DNA of 64,000 nucleotides from Nostoc sp. FACHB-280 (GTDB lineage: Bacteria > Cyanobacteriota > Cyanobacteriia > Cyanobacteriales > Nostocaceae). The DNA is taken from NCBI RefSeq assembly GCF_014697615.1, contig NZ_JACJSD010000001.1, forward strand, positions 248,001 to 312,000, given 5' to 3'. Position numbers and translations under genes: made by a program. The notes under the pieces were generated by a model. That model saw only the letters and a program-made list of their open reading frames with translations, was not told the origin of the DNA and ran no database searches. Shown one piece after another: positions 17,959-27,237 of the stretch (within the stretch, counting starts at the first letter, position 1; each line of letters starts with the position of its first letter).

Positions 17959-18702
17959 TTAAAATTCTCGCAAAAGTCTACCACAGCCATAAATTTGATC
18001 GTGAATGTCGTTTTGGCGTAGGGCGTACCACCAAGTGGCGGCGTTGACAGCAATTACTGGTTTAGCAAGCGATCGCTCCATTTCATCCGCCAATCGGAGC
18101 ATACTTAAATTAGTCCCCATCTGTACAATTGCCTCTATATCATCACCATCCAGTTCTTGAAGATGTGTTCTTAAAGTATTTTCAGATACCTCTGCAATGG
18201 AAATTGCCGTAGGACAACGGAGACTTTTAAGGCGTACAACTTCTATGCCAATGTCACTAAAAAAGCTGCGGATTTTATCATCAGCTATGGCTGGATGAGG
18301 GGCAATTACAGCGATTTTATTCACTTGAAAGGCTGCTAGTGCGGCCTGATATGCCGAAGCACAAGAAGCCACCTTGATACCAGCATAATCCTCAACTCGT
18401 TTGATAAAATCTAGGTTGCCTGCTTTACCTTCCCAAAAAGTTTCCGCACTCATCGCCATAATCAGGTAATCGACACCCGCCGTCATCACCCGATCAATTG
18501 CCGAAAACAGTTCTTGAGCGATCGCCTCCAAAAGCTGTACCATCTTTTCATCACTACTCAAATCCTGGTTCCTCAGATAAATCCGCGATGTATGAGAAGT
18601 CACCCCAGGCACAGCCATTGTATGAAAATCAGGTTCGACAATCGTATTTGTACTAGGCGCAAGCACGCCAAATTTTTTTCGCCATCCTAACGCATCTGTC
18701 AT
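17959..18702 (-). CDS. Asp/Glu racemase-superfamily (maleate isomerase-like) protein
   Basis: A 247-residue protein of the fold shared by maleate cis-trans isomerase, arylmalonate decarboxylase and Asp/Glu racemase. The phosphate/carboxylate-binding motif PSTNT follows the start, and family segments MAMSAETFW, VASCASAYQAALAA and VQMGTNLSM are present. The two Cys that racemases and isomerases use, normally in the MSAETFW- and GTN-equivalent positions, are not seen there (Ser and Met instead); the only nearby Cys is in SCASA. It may thus catalyse a different reaction. Substrate unknown. Confidence 0.75.
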   Translation of the reverse strand: MTDALGWRKKFGVLAPSTNTIVEPDFHTMAVPGVTSHTSRIYLRNQDLSSDEKMVQLLEAIAQELFSAIDRVMTAGVDYLIMAMSAETFWEGKAGNLDFIKRVEDYAGIKVASCASAYQAALAAFQVNKIAVIAPHPAIADDKIRSFFSDIGIEVVRLKSLRCPTAISIAEVSENTLRTHLQELDGDDIEAIVQMGTNLSMLRLADEMERSLAKPVIAVNAATWWYALRQNDIHDQIYGCGRLLREF

Positions 18703-18809
18703 TGTTCACTACTCAGTACATAAAAGATTGACTGTAGCTTATGGTAGTTTAAAGTTACGGCATATTATTGCAATATGTAAACTTTACTTCATGACTGGAG
18801 AGCAGAACC

Positions 18810-19451
18810 TTGGGTATAGAACTACGCAGTTTCGTATTTCTTGATAGCTTGCAGCCGCAACACGCAGCTTATATGGGAACAGTAGCTCAAGGTTTCTTGC
18901 CCTTACCAGGAGACACATCATTATGGATTGAAATTTCGCCTGGGATTGAAATTAATAAAATTACTGATGTCGCCTTAAAATCCGCCTCTGTTCGTCCCGG
19001 AGTCCAAGTAGTTGAGCGATTATACGGTTTATTAGAAGTTCATTCTGGTTCCCAAGGAGAAACGCGCACAGCAGGTCAAGCTATTTTGGATCTGTTAGGA
19101 GTTAAGCGCGAAGAATGTCTCAAACCGCGTGTTGTGTCTAGTCAAATTATCCGTAATATTGACGCTTACCAAACACAATTAATCAATCGTACCCGTCGCG
19201 GACAGTTGCTATTAGCGGGACAAACTTTATATGTCTTAGAAGTGGAACCTGCTGCTTATGCTGCACTAGCCGCCAACGAAGCCGAAAAAGCGGCGGCGAT
19301 TAATATTTTAGAGGTACAAGCTGTAGGAAGTTTTGGCAGGTTGTATTTAGGTGGACAAGAACAAGATATTCTAGCAGGAGCAAGGGGAGCGTTAACCGCA
19401 ATTGAAAGTGTAGCTGGTCGGACAAATCCCAATAGTGGCCGCCAGGAGTAA
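18810..19451 (+). CDS. ccmP: Tandem-BMC carboxysome shell protein, CcmP-like
   Basis: A 213-residue fusion of two BMC domains (about 1-105 and 106-205), the size and architecture of CcmP. CcmP is the beta-carboxysome shell trimer that stacks into a gated pore proposed for passage of larger metabolites. The motifs [18 protein letters not shown] and [22 protein letters not shown] mark equivalent positions of the two halves. The start is TTG after a GGAG at about nine bases; an ATG at 18791 is out of frame. ccmKLMN are not nearby, as is usual for ccmP. A pentapeptide gene follows after ten bases. Confidence 0.88.
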   Translation: MGIELRSFVFLDSLQPQHAAYMGTVAQGFLPLPGDTSLWIEISPGIEINKITDVALKSASVRPGVQVVERLYGLLEVHSGSQGETRTAGQAILDLLGVKREECLKPRVVSSQIIRNIDAYQTQLINRTRRGQLLLAGQTLYVLEVEPAAYAALAANEAEKAAAINILEVQAVGSFGRLYLGGQEQDILAGARGALTAIESVAGRTNPNSGRQE

Positions 19452-19461
19452 AGGAGAGACA

Positions 19462-20262
19462 ATGGCAAATCAAGAGCATCTGGTTTTACTGAGAGCCGGT
19501 GCAGTTACCTGGAGTGAATGGAGACAGAAAAATCCGCAAATTCAACCAGACCTTAGTGCTGCAAACTTGCAAAAAGATAACCTTAGAGGTGCAAATCTTT
19601 ATCAAGCCAACTTGACCAAAGCAGATTTGAGTCAGGCTTTACTGGTACGTGCGAATCTGAACGGTGCAGATTTTAGTGGCGCAAATCTGGAACAAGCCAA
19701 GCTCATTGAAGCCAATTTAAGTGGAGCGAACTTGAGTGTGGCGAACTTAAAGGGTGCAACGTTGACACAGGCAAATTTGAGTCATGCCAATTTCATTGGT
19801 GCGGATTTAAGTGAGGCAAATTTAAAAGAAGCTGCGATCGCCCATGCTATTCTAATCGGCACAGACCTCAAAGATGCTAACCTCAAAAGTGCTGACTTGG
19901 GCGCAGCAAAACTCATCCGTGCTAACCTCGCCTACTCTAACTTGATTGAAGCCAACTTGATTGCAGCCGATCTCAGTAAAGCCAACCTCTACAAAGCCGA
20001 TTTAATTGGGGCTTATCTGTACAAAACAGATTTATGTAATGCGAATCTCAGTCATGCTTACTTAGTTAGTGCATATATGTTGCAAGCTAACCTTAGTGAA
20101 GCTGATTTAACAGGTGCAAATTTAAGCTGGGCAAATCTTCAAGGCGCAAATTTGGCTGGTGCAAACTTAACTGGTGCTAACCTTACCGGTACTAAACTGC
20201 GCGGCGCTAATCTTATCGGTGCAAATCTTGAGGATGCGATCGTACCTGAAGTATGTCATTAA
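19462..20262 (+). CDS. Pentapeptide-repeat protein
   Basis: After a short N-terminal segment (EHLVLLRAGAVTWSEWRQKN) nearly the whole protein is made of A(N/D)LxxA-type pentapeptides (LSAANLQKDNLRGANLYQ and on), expected to form a right-handed quadrilateral beta helix. No catalytic or membrane segment is visible. ATG at 19462 has GGAGTAAAGGAGAG upstream and is better than the in-frame GTG at 19435 that would overlap ccmP. It is probably cotranscribed with ccmP; a shared function is possible but not shown. Confidence 0.9.
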   Translation: MANQEHLVLLRAGAVTWSEWRQKNPQIQPDLSAANLQKDNLRGANLYQANLTKADLSQALLVRANLNGADFSGANLEQAKLIEANLSGANLSVANLKGATLTQANLSHANFIGADLSEANLKEAAIAHAILIGTDLKDANLKSADLGAAKLIRANLAYSNLIEANLIAADLSKANLYKADLIGAYLYKTDLCNANLSHAYLVSAYMLQANLSEADLTGANLSWANLQGANLAGANLTGANLTGTKLRGANLIGANLEDAIVPEVCH

Positions 20263-20626
20263 TTTTGTGATAGGGAGTAGGAAAGAAGCTCTGGTAATGA
20301 TACTAGAGAGACGAGGGAGACAAGGGAGACAAGGGAGAGATGTTTGTATAGCAGTCGAAGCAGATGTAATCCCTCTTTTGTTACTTTAGGGAGATAAAAA
20401 ATGACAAGAGATTCAACTGGCGAGAGGGAAACTGACAGGAGAAGCACGAAAGTCATTTATGAAGTCGATTAATTTTAAAAAGCCACGTTTCATACCAGGA
20501 ATATTAAATACTGTAAGCCAAGTCTGAATTAAACAGTAAAAAATATACGGTTGAATAATTAATCTCAGGTTATTCAAGGCACTCTTCCATATATAAATAA
20601 TGCCAACAGGATCAGCATAGGTAGTG
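20263..20626. other. Intergenic region with purine-rich tandem repeat
   Basis: No convincing gene. Around 20308-20338 the unit GGGAGACAA is repeated (short tandem repeat). At 20368 the AATCCCTCTTTTGTTAC family arm seen near 17672 recurs. The rest is AT-rich. Confidence 0.5.
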
Positions 20627-21055
20627 TCAAGCTGTTGGTCGAGGAAACTGAGCAATAAACTCAGCTTCAGTCATATTTTCTGTTTCATTTGCAAAGCCAT
20701 AATAGGCAGGTTTTTCATCAATAAATATTTGACGCTCAAAAACAAAATCTTTTGGTTGCTCAAATATTCCCACAGGGATAAAGTACTGTTTGGTTTCTTT
20801 CAATCTACAAAATAGATGAGTTCCACATTGACTGCAAAAGCCACGTTCTAGCCATTGTGAAGAGCCAAATATAGTAATACTTTCTTGATTTTCAAACGAA
20901 ACATCATTACCGCAATCTGCTACCAAGAAGGGGCCACCTCCCCATTTTCTACACATTTGACAATGACATCCGCTAATGCTTTTACTGACTGTGGAAGCAA
21001 AGATACGAATTTTTCCACATAAGCAACTACCTTTCCCTTCATGTTGATCTGACAT
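20627..21055 (-). CDS. GFA/CENP-V family zinc protein
   Basis: A small zinc-binding beta protein of the glutathione-dependent formaldehyde-activating (GFA) fold. The cysteines lie in GSCLCGKI, CHCQMCRKW and GFCSQCGTHL, the family pattern for two zinc sites. Only a few members have been tested and many do not act on formaldehyde, so the activity is left open. ATG at 21055 has TTGGAGGGCAAT directly before it; the in-frame TTG at 21067 would put the ribosome-binding site inside the gene. Confidence 0.85.
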   Translation of the reverse strand: MSDQHEGKGSCLCGKIRIFASTVSKSISGCHCQMCRKWGGGPFLVADCGNDVSFENQESITIFGSSQWLERGFCSQCGTHLFCRLKETKQYFIPVGIFEQPKDFVFERQIFIDEKPAYYGFANETENMTEAEFIAQFPRPTA

Positions 21056-21141
21056 ATTGCCCTCCAAGTTTAATGAAAGAAAATATGTTTAAAAAGTAGC
21101 TCATTATCTGAAAAACAAGAGAACTCAAAATAAAACTTAAT

Positions 21142-22020
21142 TTAGGAAACTGGTTCAAACACCATTTGAGGAATTAATATTTCATCTTGCGATTGTCCAA
21201 TTCCTAAAAATCGCGTTTCATTTTCATATACGCGCACAAGTCCAAGATTATCAAAATTAAGCGAAACTTTTTGTCCTTGACACCATTTGCGGGCAAGTTC
21301 TGGAGGTAAATTCACAGTGGGTAAATGCTGCAAAGCGACATCAGGGGAAATGGGTTGAAATGTTCCAGTTTCCAACTGTGTTTCTAAGTCAGCGAAAGAA
21401 AGACTAGTAGTTAAATTAAAACCACTGCTTTGGGTGCGAGTTAAAGCAGCGAGAGTTCCGCCAGTGTTTAAGACTAAACCTAAATCACGGGCGATCGCTC
21501 TAATATATGTACCACTACCACAAGCGATCGCCACATCTAATTCTGGAAAATTCCCCTCGCGCCAATCTAAAATATCTATCTGAAAAACTTCAACTGTACG
21601 TACAGGAACTTCCACCGTTTCACCTTGACGCGCCAAATCATACAAGCGTTTTCCATCAACTTGAATTGCACTATACATTGGCGGTATTTGTTCAATCTTC
21701 CCAACAAATTGTGTAATTGCAGTTTCGATTTCAGCCAAACTCAAATTTGCACAAGGCCGTGAGGTGATAATTTCTCCTTGCAAATCATCGGTTGTGGTAC
21801 GCACACCAAAACGGATAGTAGCTTTGTAAGCTTTTTCCCCTGGGAGATACTGCAATAACCTTGTGGCTTTACCCATTGCAATTGGTAAAACCCCAGTCGC
21901 AGCAGGGTCTAAAGTTCCCGCGTGTCCTACCCGTTTGAGGCGCAGCAGCTTGCGTACCCGCGCCACACAGTCGTGAGAAGTCCAATCAAATGGTTTGTTT
22001 AAGTTGAGAAAACCTTGCAC
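21142..22020 (-). CDS. truB: tRNA pseudouridine-55 synthase TruB
   Basis: Makes pseudouridine 55 in the T-loop of tRNAs. Catalytic Asp 38 sits in [14 protein letters not shown], followed by [16 protein letters not shown], the [20 protein letters not shown] loop and the RAIARDLG segment. The length (292) is normal. The C-terminal domain is short and PUA-like. It is monocistronic by appearance, with the GFA gene about 90 bp downstream on the same strand. Confidence 0.95.
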   Translation of the reverse strand: MQGFLNLNKPFDWTSHDCVARVRKLLRLKRVGHAGTLDPAATGVLPIAMGKATRLLQYLPGEKAYKATIRFGVRTTTDDLQGEIITSRPCANLSLAEIETAITQFVGKIEQIPPMYSAIQVDGKRLYDLARQGETVEVPVRTVEVFQIDILDWREGNFPELDVAIACGSGTYIRAIARDLGLVLNTGGTLAALTRTQSSGFNLTTSLSFADLETQLETGTFQPISPDVALQHLPTVNLPPELARKWCQGQKVSLNFDNLGLVRVYENETRFLGIGQSQDEILIPQMVFEPVS

Positions 22021-22268
22021 AGTAATATTTTTTGAGTAACTTAAGTCAGTGGATTTATGTCTAAACAGCGATCGCTATAATATTTCATCCAATCACTACA
22101 AGAATAGTGATTATACCAAGTCTGTATGAAGATGCACTGAATTAAAGAACGAACCACATAGACGCGGTAGTGGCTTCCCGCAGGGTAGGGCGCAAAGAAC
22201 ACAAAGAAAGAAGAGATAAAAGATTAAATGCAGCCTCACATAGAATTGGTATTAATTATCCCAATCAA

Positions 22269-22868
22269 TCATAATGTTGCTGCTAATTCTTTTAAACGCA
22301 GGTGTCCATCTCGAAACACTGACCAACCATCCCCGACTAAGACAGTTTCTACCTTGCTTAATTGTGCCAGTCTGTGGACAGAAGCGATCGCCGCTGCTGG
22401 ATTAAGTAACTTTTCCTTTGCCAAAATAGTTAAACTCCCGGCTGTATGCGCCCGGATCAAATCGCCTGTAATTAAGGTAGTGTCTTCTAATAGTAGTGCT
22501 AATTCGCCTGGAGTCTTGGAACCTTGGAGTTCAATAATCTTTAAGCCTGGTACAAACTCATCACCATCAGATAACCAGCGATCGCAAGCTATCGGGAACG
22601 ATTCTTTTTCGGCAGCAGGGCCAGCTATTTTAGCATAAGTTTGCACAGCAATTTCCTTAGCTGATCTCACATGCTCCGAGTTTGTTAGTATAATCCAATC
22701 CACACCACCGAGGGATTCGAGATGATTCCAGTCGTGATTTGATAAAGCTACCGGGTCAATTAAGATATTGCCATCTGGACGAATCCAGGCAATCCCATTG
22801 AAATCAATATTTCTTGCAGGATTGAAAGTAGACCAGCCATATAAATCGGGACGGTGTAGAGATTTCAT
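22269..22868 (-). CDS. MBL-fold-like protein with degenerate metal motif
   Basis: A 199-residue protein with the overall order of metallo-beta-lactamase-fold hydrolases: strand GIAWIRPDGNILIDPVAL, VDWIILTNSEHVRSA, LITGDLIRAH and a final VETVLVGDGWSVF. The metal motif HxHxDH is replaced by TNSEHVRSA, so at most a partial metal site remains. It may be a non-hydrolytic binding protein. In the 22021-22268 gap a repeat (GCGGTAGTGGCTTCCCGCAG at 22161) is present but no gene. Confidence 0.75.
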   Translation of the reverse strand: MKSLHRPDLYGWSTFNPARNIDFNGIAWIRPDGNILIDPVALSNHDWNHLESLGGVDWIILTNSEHVRSAKEIAVQTYAKIAGPAAEKESFPIACDRWLSDGDEFVPGLKIIELQGSKTPGELALLLEDTTLITGDLIRAHTAGSLTILAKEKLLNPAAAIASVHRLAQLSKVETVLVGDGWSVFRDGHLRLKELAATL

Positions 22869-22996
22869 AATGATTCTGGTGCTTTACCTTCAATAAAATC
22901 GTAAATTTAAGAGAGTTGCATCAATAATGTATCAGTAATTCCGTCTATAGTCCAAATTAGCCTTTCATTTTCGTCTCACTAAATTTTATTCTTTTC

Positions 22997-23422
22997 ATGC
23001 AACAATTTAAGACATTACTCCGCGTCCGCCACTATGAAATGGATGCTTTGGGACATGTAAATAATGCAGTTTACCAAAACTATTTAGAACAAGCAGCCAT
23101 CGAACACTCAGAATATCTTGGTGCAACTTTAGATGTTTACCGCGAGTTAGGTGGTGTTTTTGTGATGCGCCGGGTAGAAATTGAATATCTCCGGCCAGCA
23201 GTGGCAGGTGATACTCTAGAAGTTACCACTTGGTTAAAAGAAATGCGTGGTACCCGTGCTTTTCGATGTTATGAAATCCGCAAACAAAACGAAGATGATT
23301 TATTAGTCACTGCGGAAGCACTATGGGTATGGGTAGATGCTAAAACTATGCGGCCAAAACCAATTCCTCACAAGATTTCTGATAAGTTTTTGCAACTTCA
23401 AAACTTGAGTGTGGCTGAATAA
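22997..23422 (+). CDS. Hotdog-fold acyl-CoA thioesterase
   Basis: A 141-residue 4HBT-type hotdog protein. The catalytic region is MDALGHVNNAVYQNYLEQAA with the Asp/Asn of 4-hydroxybenzoyl-CoA-type thioesterases, followed by EIEYLRPAVAGDTLEVTTWL. In cyanobacteria enzymes of this size include 1,4-dihydroxy-2-naphthoyl-CoA hydrolase of phylloquinone synthesis; this is one possibility, general acyl-CoA cleavage another. It is divergent from the MBL-like gene and shares a 130-bp promoter region with it. Confidence 0.85.
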   Translation: MQQFKTLLRVRHYEMDALGHVNNAVYQNYLEQAAIEHSEYLGATLDVYRELGGVFVMRRVEIEYLRPAVAGDTLEVTTWLKEMRGTRAFRCYEIRKQNEDDLLVTAEALWVWVDAKTMRPKPIPHKISDKFLQLQNLSVAE

Positions 23423-23555
23423 TGATCAATGGTAAACAAGTATACAAAAGTCAGAATTAAGTAGTGTTTGACAGCTAACACAGAGAAACTAACGAAATCT
23501 TTTGTTGTCAACATGATGATTTGTTAATCGTTCTGAATTCTGACCCTTGTTATTT

Positions 23556-24194
23556 TTAGCAGAATTCTGCTTCTTGGGGAATTGGCTGATATGTAATACT
23601 GATATATCCAGGTTGAGCTTTGATACGTTCTATCCATTTTTGAATTGCGGGAAATCGGGATAAATCAAAACCACCTTCATCAGCGACATGGGTATAAGCG
23701 AACAAGGCAATATCAGCAATGGTATAGCGATCGCCAACAAAATACAAACGAGATTGCAGATGATTTTCCATCACTCTTAATGCGGCGTAACCTGGTTCTT
23801 GCTTTTGCGCTAACGCCGCCTGATATTCTTGAGCTTTCCCTAAAATTGCAACCCAAAATCGTGATGTGGCAATATAAGGTTCGTGACTGTATTGTTCAAA
23901 AAATAACCATTGCAAAACCTGTGCTTTTAAAAAGCGATCGTAAGGTAAAAATTCTGTGTATTCACTGAGATAAGCCAAAATGGCATTTGATTCTGTTAAG
24001 TATTTCCCTGGTTCAACTTCCAAAACAGGTATTTTGCCATTCGGATTTTTATTTAAAAATTCAGGTGTCCGACTTTCTCCCTTTAAGATATTCACCTCGA
24101 TTCTTTCATAGGGAATACCCATTTGTGATAATAAAAGACGTACCTTATAGCCATTACCGGAGGGTAAAAAATCGTACAGACGTAGCGTTTCCAT
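23556..24194 (-). CDS. Glutathione S-transferase family protein
   Basis: A 212-residue GST: N-terminal thioredoxin-like domain (LRLYDFLPSGNGYKVRLLL, then NPNGKIPVLE with the cis-Pro, and TESNAILAYL, the gamma-glutamyl-binding site) and an all-helical C-terminal domain with YTIADIALFAYTHVADEGG. The catalytic position near the start is Ser/Asn rather than Tyr (PSGNGYK), as in beta/chi-like bacterial GSTs. The substrate is unknown. It is convergent with the thioesterase gene. Confidence 0.9.
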   Translation of the reverse strand: METLRLYDFLPSGNGYKVRLLLSQMGIPYERIEVNILKGESRTPEFLNKNPNGKIPVLEVEPGKYLTESNAILAYLSEYTEFLPYDRFLKAQVLQWLFFEQYSHEPYIATSRFWVAILGKAQEYQAALAQKQEPGYAALRVMENHLQSRLYFVGDRYTIADIALFAYTHVADEGGFDLSRFPAIQKWIERIKAQPGYISITYQPIPQEAEFC

Positions 24195-24406
24195 GCCAAA
24201 AAGATGATGAAGAGTATTCAGAGAAATGAGGCTCTAAAATACAATATCTTACAAAATGTTTCGAGTTGAACAGGATAATTATTGTCCTTTTAAGCATCTT
24301 CATGAAAACTAGATTTATCTGAAAAAATAAAAAACAAATTATTGATTATCTCTAGTATTTATCAACTTTAAATGTGCAATTTAATTCCAGGGGAAAACTA
24401 AAAAAT

Positions 24407-25108
24407 ATGTGTGGAAGATTTACCGTAAATCAGTCAGCAGAGGCTCTCCGTCAGGCTTTCCATCTCCAACAAGTTCCCAATTTAGCTGCTCAATATAACA
24501 TTGCACCTACACAAATGGTGCCAACAGTGCTACATCACCCCAGCAATGAACAGTATGAATTTCAACAATTACGTTGGGGGTTGATTCCGAGTTGGGCAAA
24601 AGATGCAAAAATGGGAGTCAAGCTGATTAACGCTAGAGCCGAAACTGTAGCAGAAAAACCTGCTTTTCGAGCATCTTTCAAGCGCCGACGCTGTTTAGTC
24701 ATAGCAGATGGCTTTTATGAGTGGCAAAAGCAACAAAGTAAAAAACAGCCATTTTATTTTCGCCTGCAAGATGGGAAACCCTTTGGTTTTGCCGGACTAT
24801 GGGATGTATGGCACTCACCCGAAGGAGAAGAAATCGCTTCTTGTACAATTATCACTACAACAGCCAACGAATTGTTAGCACCAATCCATGAGCGAATGCC
24901 AGTCATTTTGGCACCAGAAGATTACGATTTGTGGCTAGATACACAAGTGCAAACACCCGAAAAACTTCAGCCACTGTTAGATCCTTATCCGGCGGAAGCA
25001 ATGACAGCTTACCCCGTGGGCAATTTGGTCAACAAGCCCCAGCACAACAGTCCAGAATGTATTATGCCTCTGAATGAGGAGAATGGCCTGCCAAATCAGT
25101 TAAATTAA
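24407..25108 (+). CDS. SRAP/YedK-type abasic-site DNA-protein crosslinker
   Basis: SOS-response-associated peptidase family (HMCES/YedK), which protects abasic sites in single-stranded DNA by a thiazolidine link to its N-terminal Cys. I start at 24407 because the Cys must be residue 2 (MCGRFTVN). Other key residues are seen: NARAET, GFYEWQ and HERMPV (catalytic His). Upstream in-frame ATG at 24374 would bury the Cys. Length is near the family norm. It is a single gene, with a possible ribosome-binding site GGGGAAAACT. Confidence 0.93.
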   Translation: MCGRFTVNQSAEALRQAFHLQQVPNLAAQYNIAPTQMVPTVLHHPSNEQYEFQQLRWGLIPSWAKDAKMGVKLINARAETVAEKPAFRASFKRRRCLVIADGFYEWQKQQSKKQPFYFRLQDGKPFGFAGLWDVWHSPEGEEIASCTIITTTANELLAPIHERMPVILAPEDYDLWLDTQVQTPEKLQPLLDPYPAEAMTAYPVGNLVNKPQHNSPECIMPLNEENGLPNQLN

Positions 25109-25200
25109 CTATTGAGTGCTGAGTCAGCACCCAACTGCGAAACGCTGTAATTCCTAAAAGCATCTTTTGAGCTAGTAGCTGTACAACTATAGAGGCAGTT

Positions 25201-25722
25201 ATGCCAAGAACCCAGAAAAACGATAACTTTATTGACAAATCTTTTACAGTTATGGCGGATATCATTCTCAAGATTCTGCCAGCTAACAGAAAAGCTAAAG
25301 AAGCATTTGTTTATTACCGAGATGGGATGTCCGCCCAAGCAGAAGGCGAATATGCCGAAGCTTTGGAATATTATGAAGAAGCCCTTACCCTCGAAGAAGA
25401 TCCCTACGATCGCAGTTATATTTTCTATAACATGGGGCTAATTTACGCTAGTAATGGTGATCATGAAAAAGCCTTAGAACTGTATCACCAAGCAATTGAA
25501 ACTAACCCACGTCTGCCCCAAGCCTTAAATAACATCGCTGTAATTTATCATTACAAAGGCGAAAAAGCCAAAGAAGCTGGAGATAATGACGGTGGTGAAG
25601 CTTTGTTTGACCAAGCAGCCGATTATTGGATAAGAGCCATACGTATGGCTCCCAATAACTACATTGAAGCGCAAAACTGGCTAAAAACCACTGGTCGGAT
25701 ACAAATTGACGTATTCTTTTAG
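25201..25722 (+). CDS. ycf3: Photosystem I assembly protein Ycf3
   Basis: Thylakoid-associated TPR chaperone required to assemble PSI subunits PsaA and PsaB. The 173 residues contain three TPR units ([56 protein letters not shown]) and the characteristic ending [22 protein letters not shown]. It is highly conserved in cyanobacteria and plastids, so the name is secure. It is followed by a perfect inverted repeat and gatC. Confidence 0.97.
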   Translation: MPRTQKNDNFIDKSFTVMADIILKILPANRKAKEAFVYYRDGMSAQAEGEYAEALEYYEEALTLEEDPYDRSYIFYNMGLIYASNGDHEKALELYHQAIETNPRLPQALNNIAVIYHYKGEKAKEAGDNDGGEALFDQAADYWIRAIRMAPNNYIEAQNWLKTTGRIQIDVFF

Positions 25723-25725
25723 TTA

Positions 25726-25767
25726 TTTGTCATTAGTCCTGACAAATGACAAAGGACTAATGACAAA
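25726..25767 (+). terminator. Hairpin between ycf3 and gatC
   Basis: A perfect 15-bp stem (TTTGTCATTAGTCCT and its complement) with a 12-base loop lies right after the ycf3 stop. There is no T-run, so it may stabilise the ycf3 mRNA or be a repeat-derived terminator. The neighbouring GACAAATGAC units are of the intergenic short-repeat type seen again near 62510. Confidence 0.55.
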
Positions 25768-25797
25768 TCACCAATCACCCATGACAAATGACAATTT

Positions 25798-26091
25798 ATG
25801 ATTGATCGTGACCAAGTTCATAAAGTAGCTCTCCTTGCTCGGTTAGAATTAACACCAGCAGAAGAAGAGCAATTTACCACTCAGCTAGGAAACATTTTGG
25901 AATATGTGGAACAACTGAGTGAATTAGATGTGAGTAATGTGCCACCAACTACACGCGCAATTGATGTCAGCAACGTGACACGCGAGGATGAATTACAACC
26001 CTATCCTGACCGAGATGCGATCCTCGATAGTGCGCCTGAGCAAGAAGGCGACTATTTCAAAGTCCCGAAAATTCTCAACAGCGAAGAATAA
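25798..26091 (+). CDS. gatC: Asp-tRNA(Asn)/Glu-tRNA(Gln) amidotransferase subunit C
   Basis: Small structural subunit that joins GatA and GatB in the amidotransferase making Gln-tRNA(Gln) from Glu-tRNA(Gln). The 97 residues follow the family: [37 protein letters not shown] and the ending [18 protein letters not shown]. gatA and gatB are elsewhere, as is usual in cyanobacteria. Confidence 0.95.
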   Translation: MIDRDQVHKVALLARLELTPAEEEQFTTQLGNILEYVEQLSELDVSNVPPTTRAIDVSNVTREDELQPYPDRDAILDSAPEQEGDYFKVPKILNSEE

Positions 26092-26095
26092 GAAA

Positions 26096-26157
26096 GGTAA
26101 AAGGTAAAAGGTAAAAGGTAAAAGTAAAAAGAAAGTTTTTGCCTTTTTACTTTTTAC
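26096..26157. terminator. Tandem GGTAAAA repeats forming a bidirectional hairpin
   Basis: Four copies of GGTAAAA (26096-26123) run into a long inverted repeat: GTAAAAGTAAAAAG (26118-26131) and CTTTTTACTTTTTAC (26143-26157). T-rich arms on both strands suit it as a shared terminator of the convergent gatC and CBS-CP12 genes. Confidence 0.65.
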
Positions 26158-26166
26158 TTTTGACTT

Positions 26167-26787
26167 CTAAGGATTATAATTCCGGCATTCTGGCGCATTG
26201 GGATTTTCTCGACAGTATTCTTCAAAGGAAACCTTCGCCGAAACCATAGCTTCAGCTTTTTGATGGGCGGCTTCGGCTTGCAGTTCTTCCACCTCATCCC
26301 AAGCAGCAGCACAGGCTTTAGAATAAGCGCCATGTTGGGTACAAATAGCGCGAGCGGTTTCAACAGCTTTTTGAATTTTTTCTTCTAACCTGAGTGCTGT
26401 TGGGGCTTCGATAAAATTACTCTTGGTCAAAATATCAGTAATTGAAATAATACCTAACAGCTTGCCTTGAATGACTGGCGCTCTGCGAATACCAGTGTTA
26501 GCAAACAACCGTGCTACATATTCCACACTTAACTCAGGATTGACGACAATACAGGGTTTACTCATAATTTCATAAACCCGTACCTGCTTGGGGTCTTTAC
26601 CGTAGGCTATTACCTTATAGACAATATCTGTTTCGCTAACCATGCCATAGGCATCATTATCATAGCGACGATCTACAACCAAGGCACGCAAGTTGTTGTC
26701 TTTCATCAGTCGGACGGCTTCAGCAACAGTGGCCGAACCGCGAATGGTAATCACATCCTTGGTCATAATATCTTCAGCTTTCATCAT
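26167..26787 (-). CDS. CBS-pair protein fused to a CP12 domain
   Basis: Residues 1-125 hold two CBS motifs (DIMTKDVITIRGSATVAEAV, MVSETDIVYKV, then EIMSKPCIVV, GIRRAPVIQGKLLGIISITD), a module that binds adenine nucleotides. Residues 133-206 are a full CP12 domain: the Cys pair CTQHGAYSKAC, the core AWDEVEELQAE, and the C-terminal pair in EYCRENPNAPECRNYNP. CP12 is the redox switch that ties GAPDH and phosphoribulokinase into an inactive complex. Cyanobacterial CBS-CP12 fusions are known; joining energy sensing to Calvin-cycle control is the natural inference, but targets of this fusion are not established here. The gene is monocistronic. Confidence 0.93.
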   Translation of the reverse strand: MMKAEDIMTKDVITIRGSATVAEAVRLMKDNNLRALVVDRRYDNDAYGMVSETDIVYKVIAYGKDPKQVRVYEIMSKPCIVVNPELSVEYVARLFANTGIRRAPVIQGKLLGIISITDILTKSNFIEAPTALRLEEKIQKAVETARAICTQHGAYSKACAAAWDEVEELQAEAAHQKAEAMVSAKVSFEEYCRENPNAPECRNYNP

Positions 26788-27237
26788 TGCTGTAGTCTCC
26801 TGGTGAATAGCAGAGGAGGAGGGGAGATAGGGGAAGTAGAGGAGGCAGAAGGCAAGAGGCAGAAGGCAGGAGGAAAAGTATTACTATTGCTAGTTTTTAA
26901 GCCTACACAATGTCCTAATCTTTCTGACTACAGGGATAATTGGTTAATTTTCTTTTCTCTACTCCCCATTGGTTATTCCCCATTCGCTACCACAAAGTTA
27001 GTTCAGGTTTGAATTTATGATGTTATCGAAAGTGACCGAAGCTCACAATCTCGGCATAATGATTTTGTGAAAGTATGAAGTGAGGGAACTTTAGTATGAA
27101 ATTTTATACTTAAACCTGCATTTTTTATCCGTAATCAGGCTAGGATGATCACAATATCATCCAACTACGGCTGCAACTGTTTTGCTGTACGTTTGCACCC
27201 AGGTATACCGTCTGCCAGTAAATTCTGAGACTCAGCT
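26788..27237. other. Intergenic region with purine-rich short repeats
   Basis: No convincing gene. Positions 26810-26875 are GA-rich with GGCAGAA-type repeats. The rest is likely promoter DNA for the divergent CBS-CP12 and Asn/Thr-rich genes. No RNA gene recognised. Confidence 0.45.

Noticed and set aside
22228-22638. A 136-codon plus-strand ORF.
   Set aside because: It is antisense to the well-supported MBL-like gene and has no protein features.
26803-27012. A small plus-strand ORF of 69 codons.
   Set aside because: It is the translation of a GA-rich short-repeat tract with no family match or ribosome-binding site.
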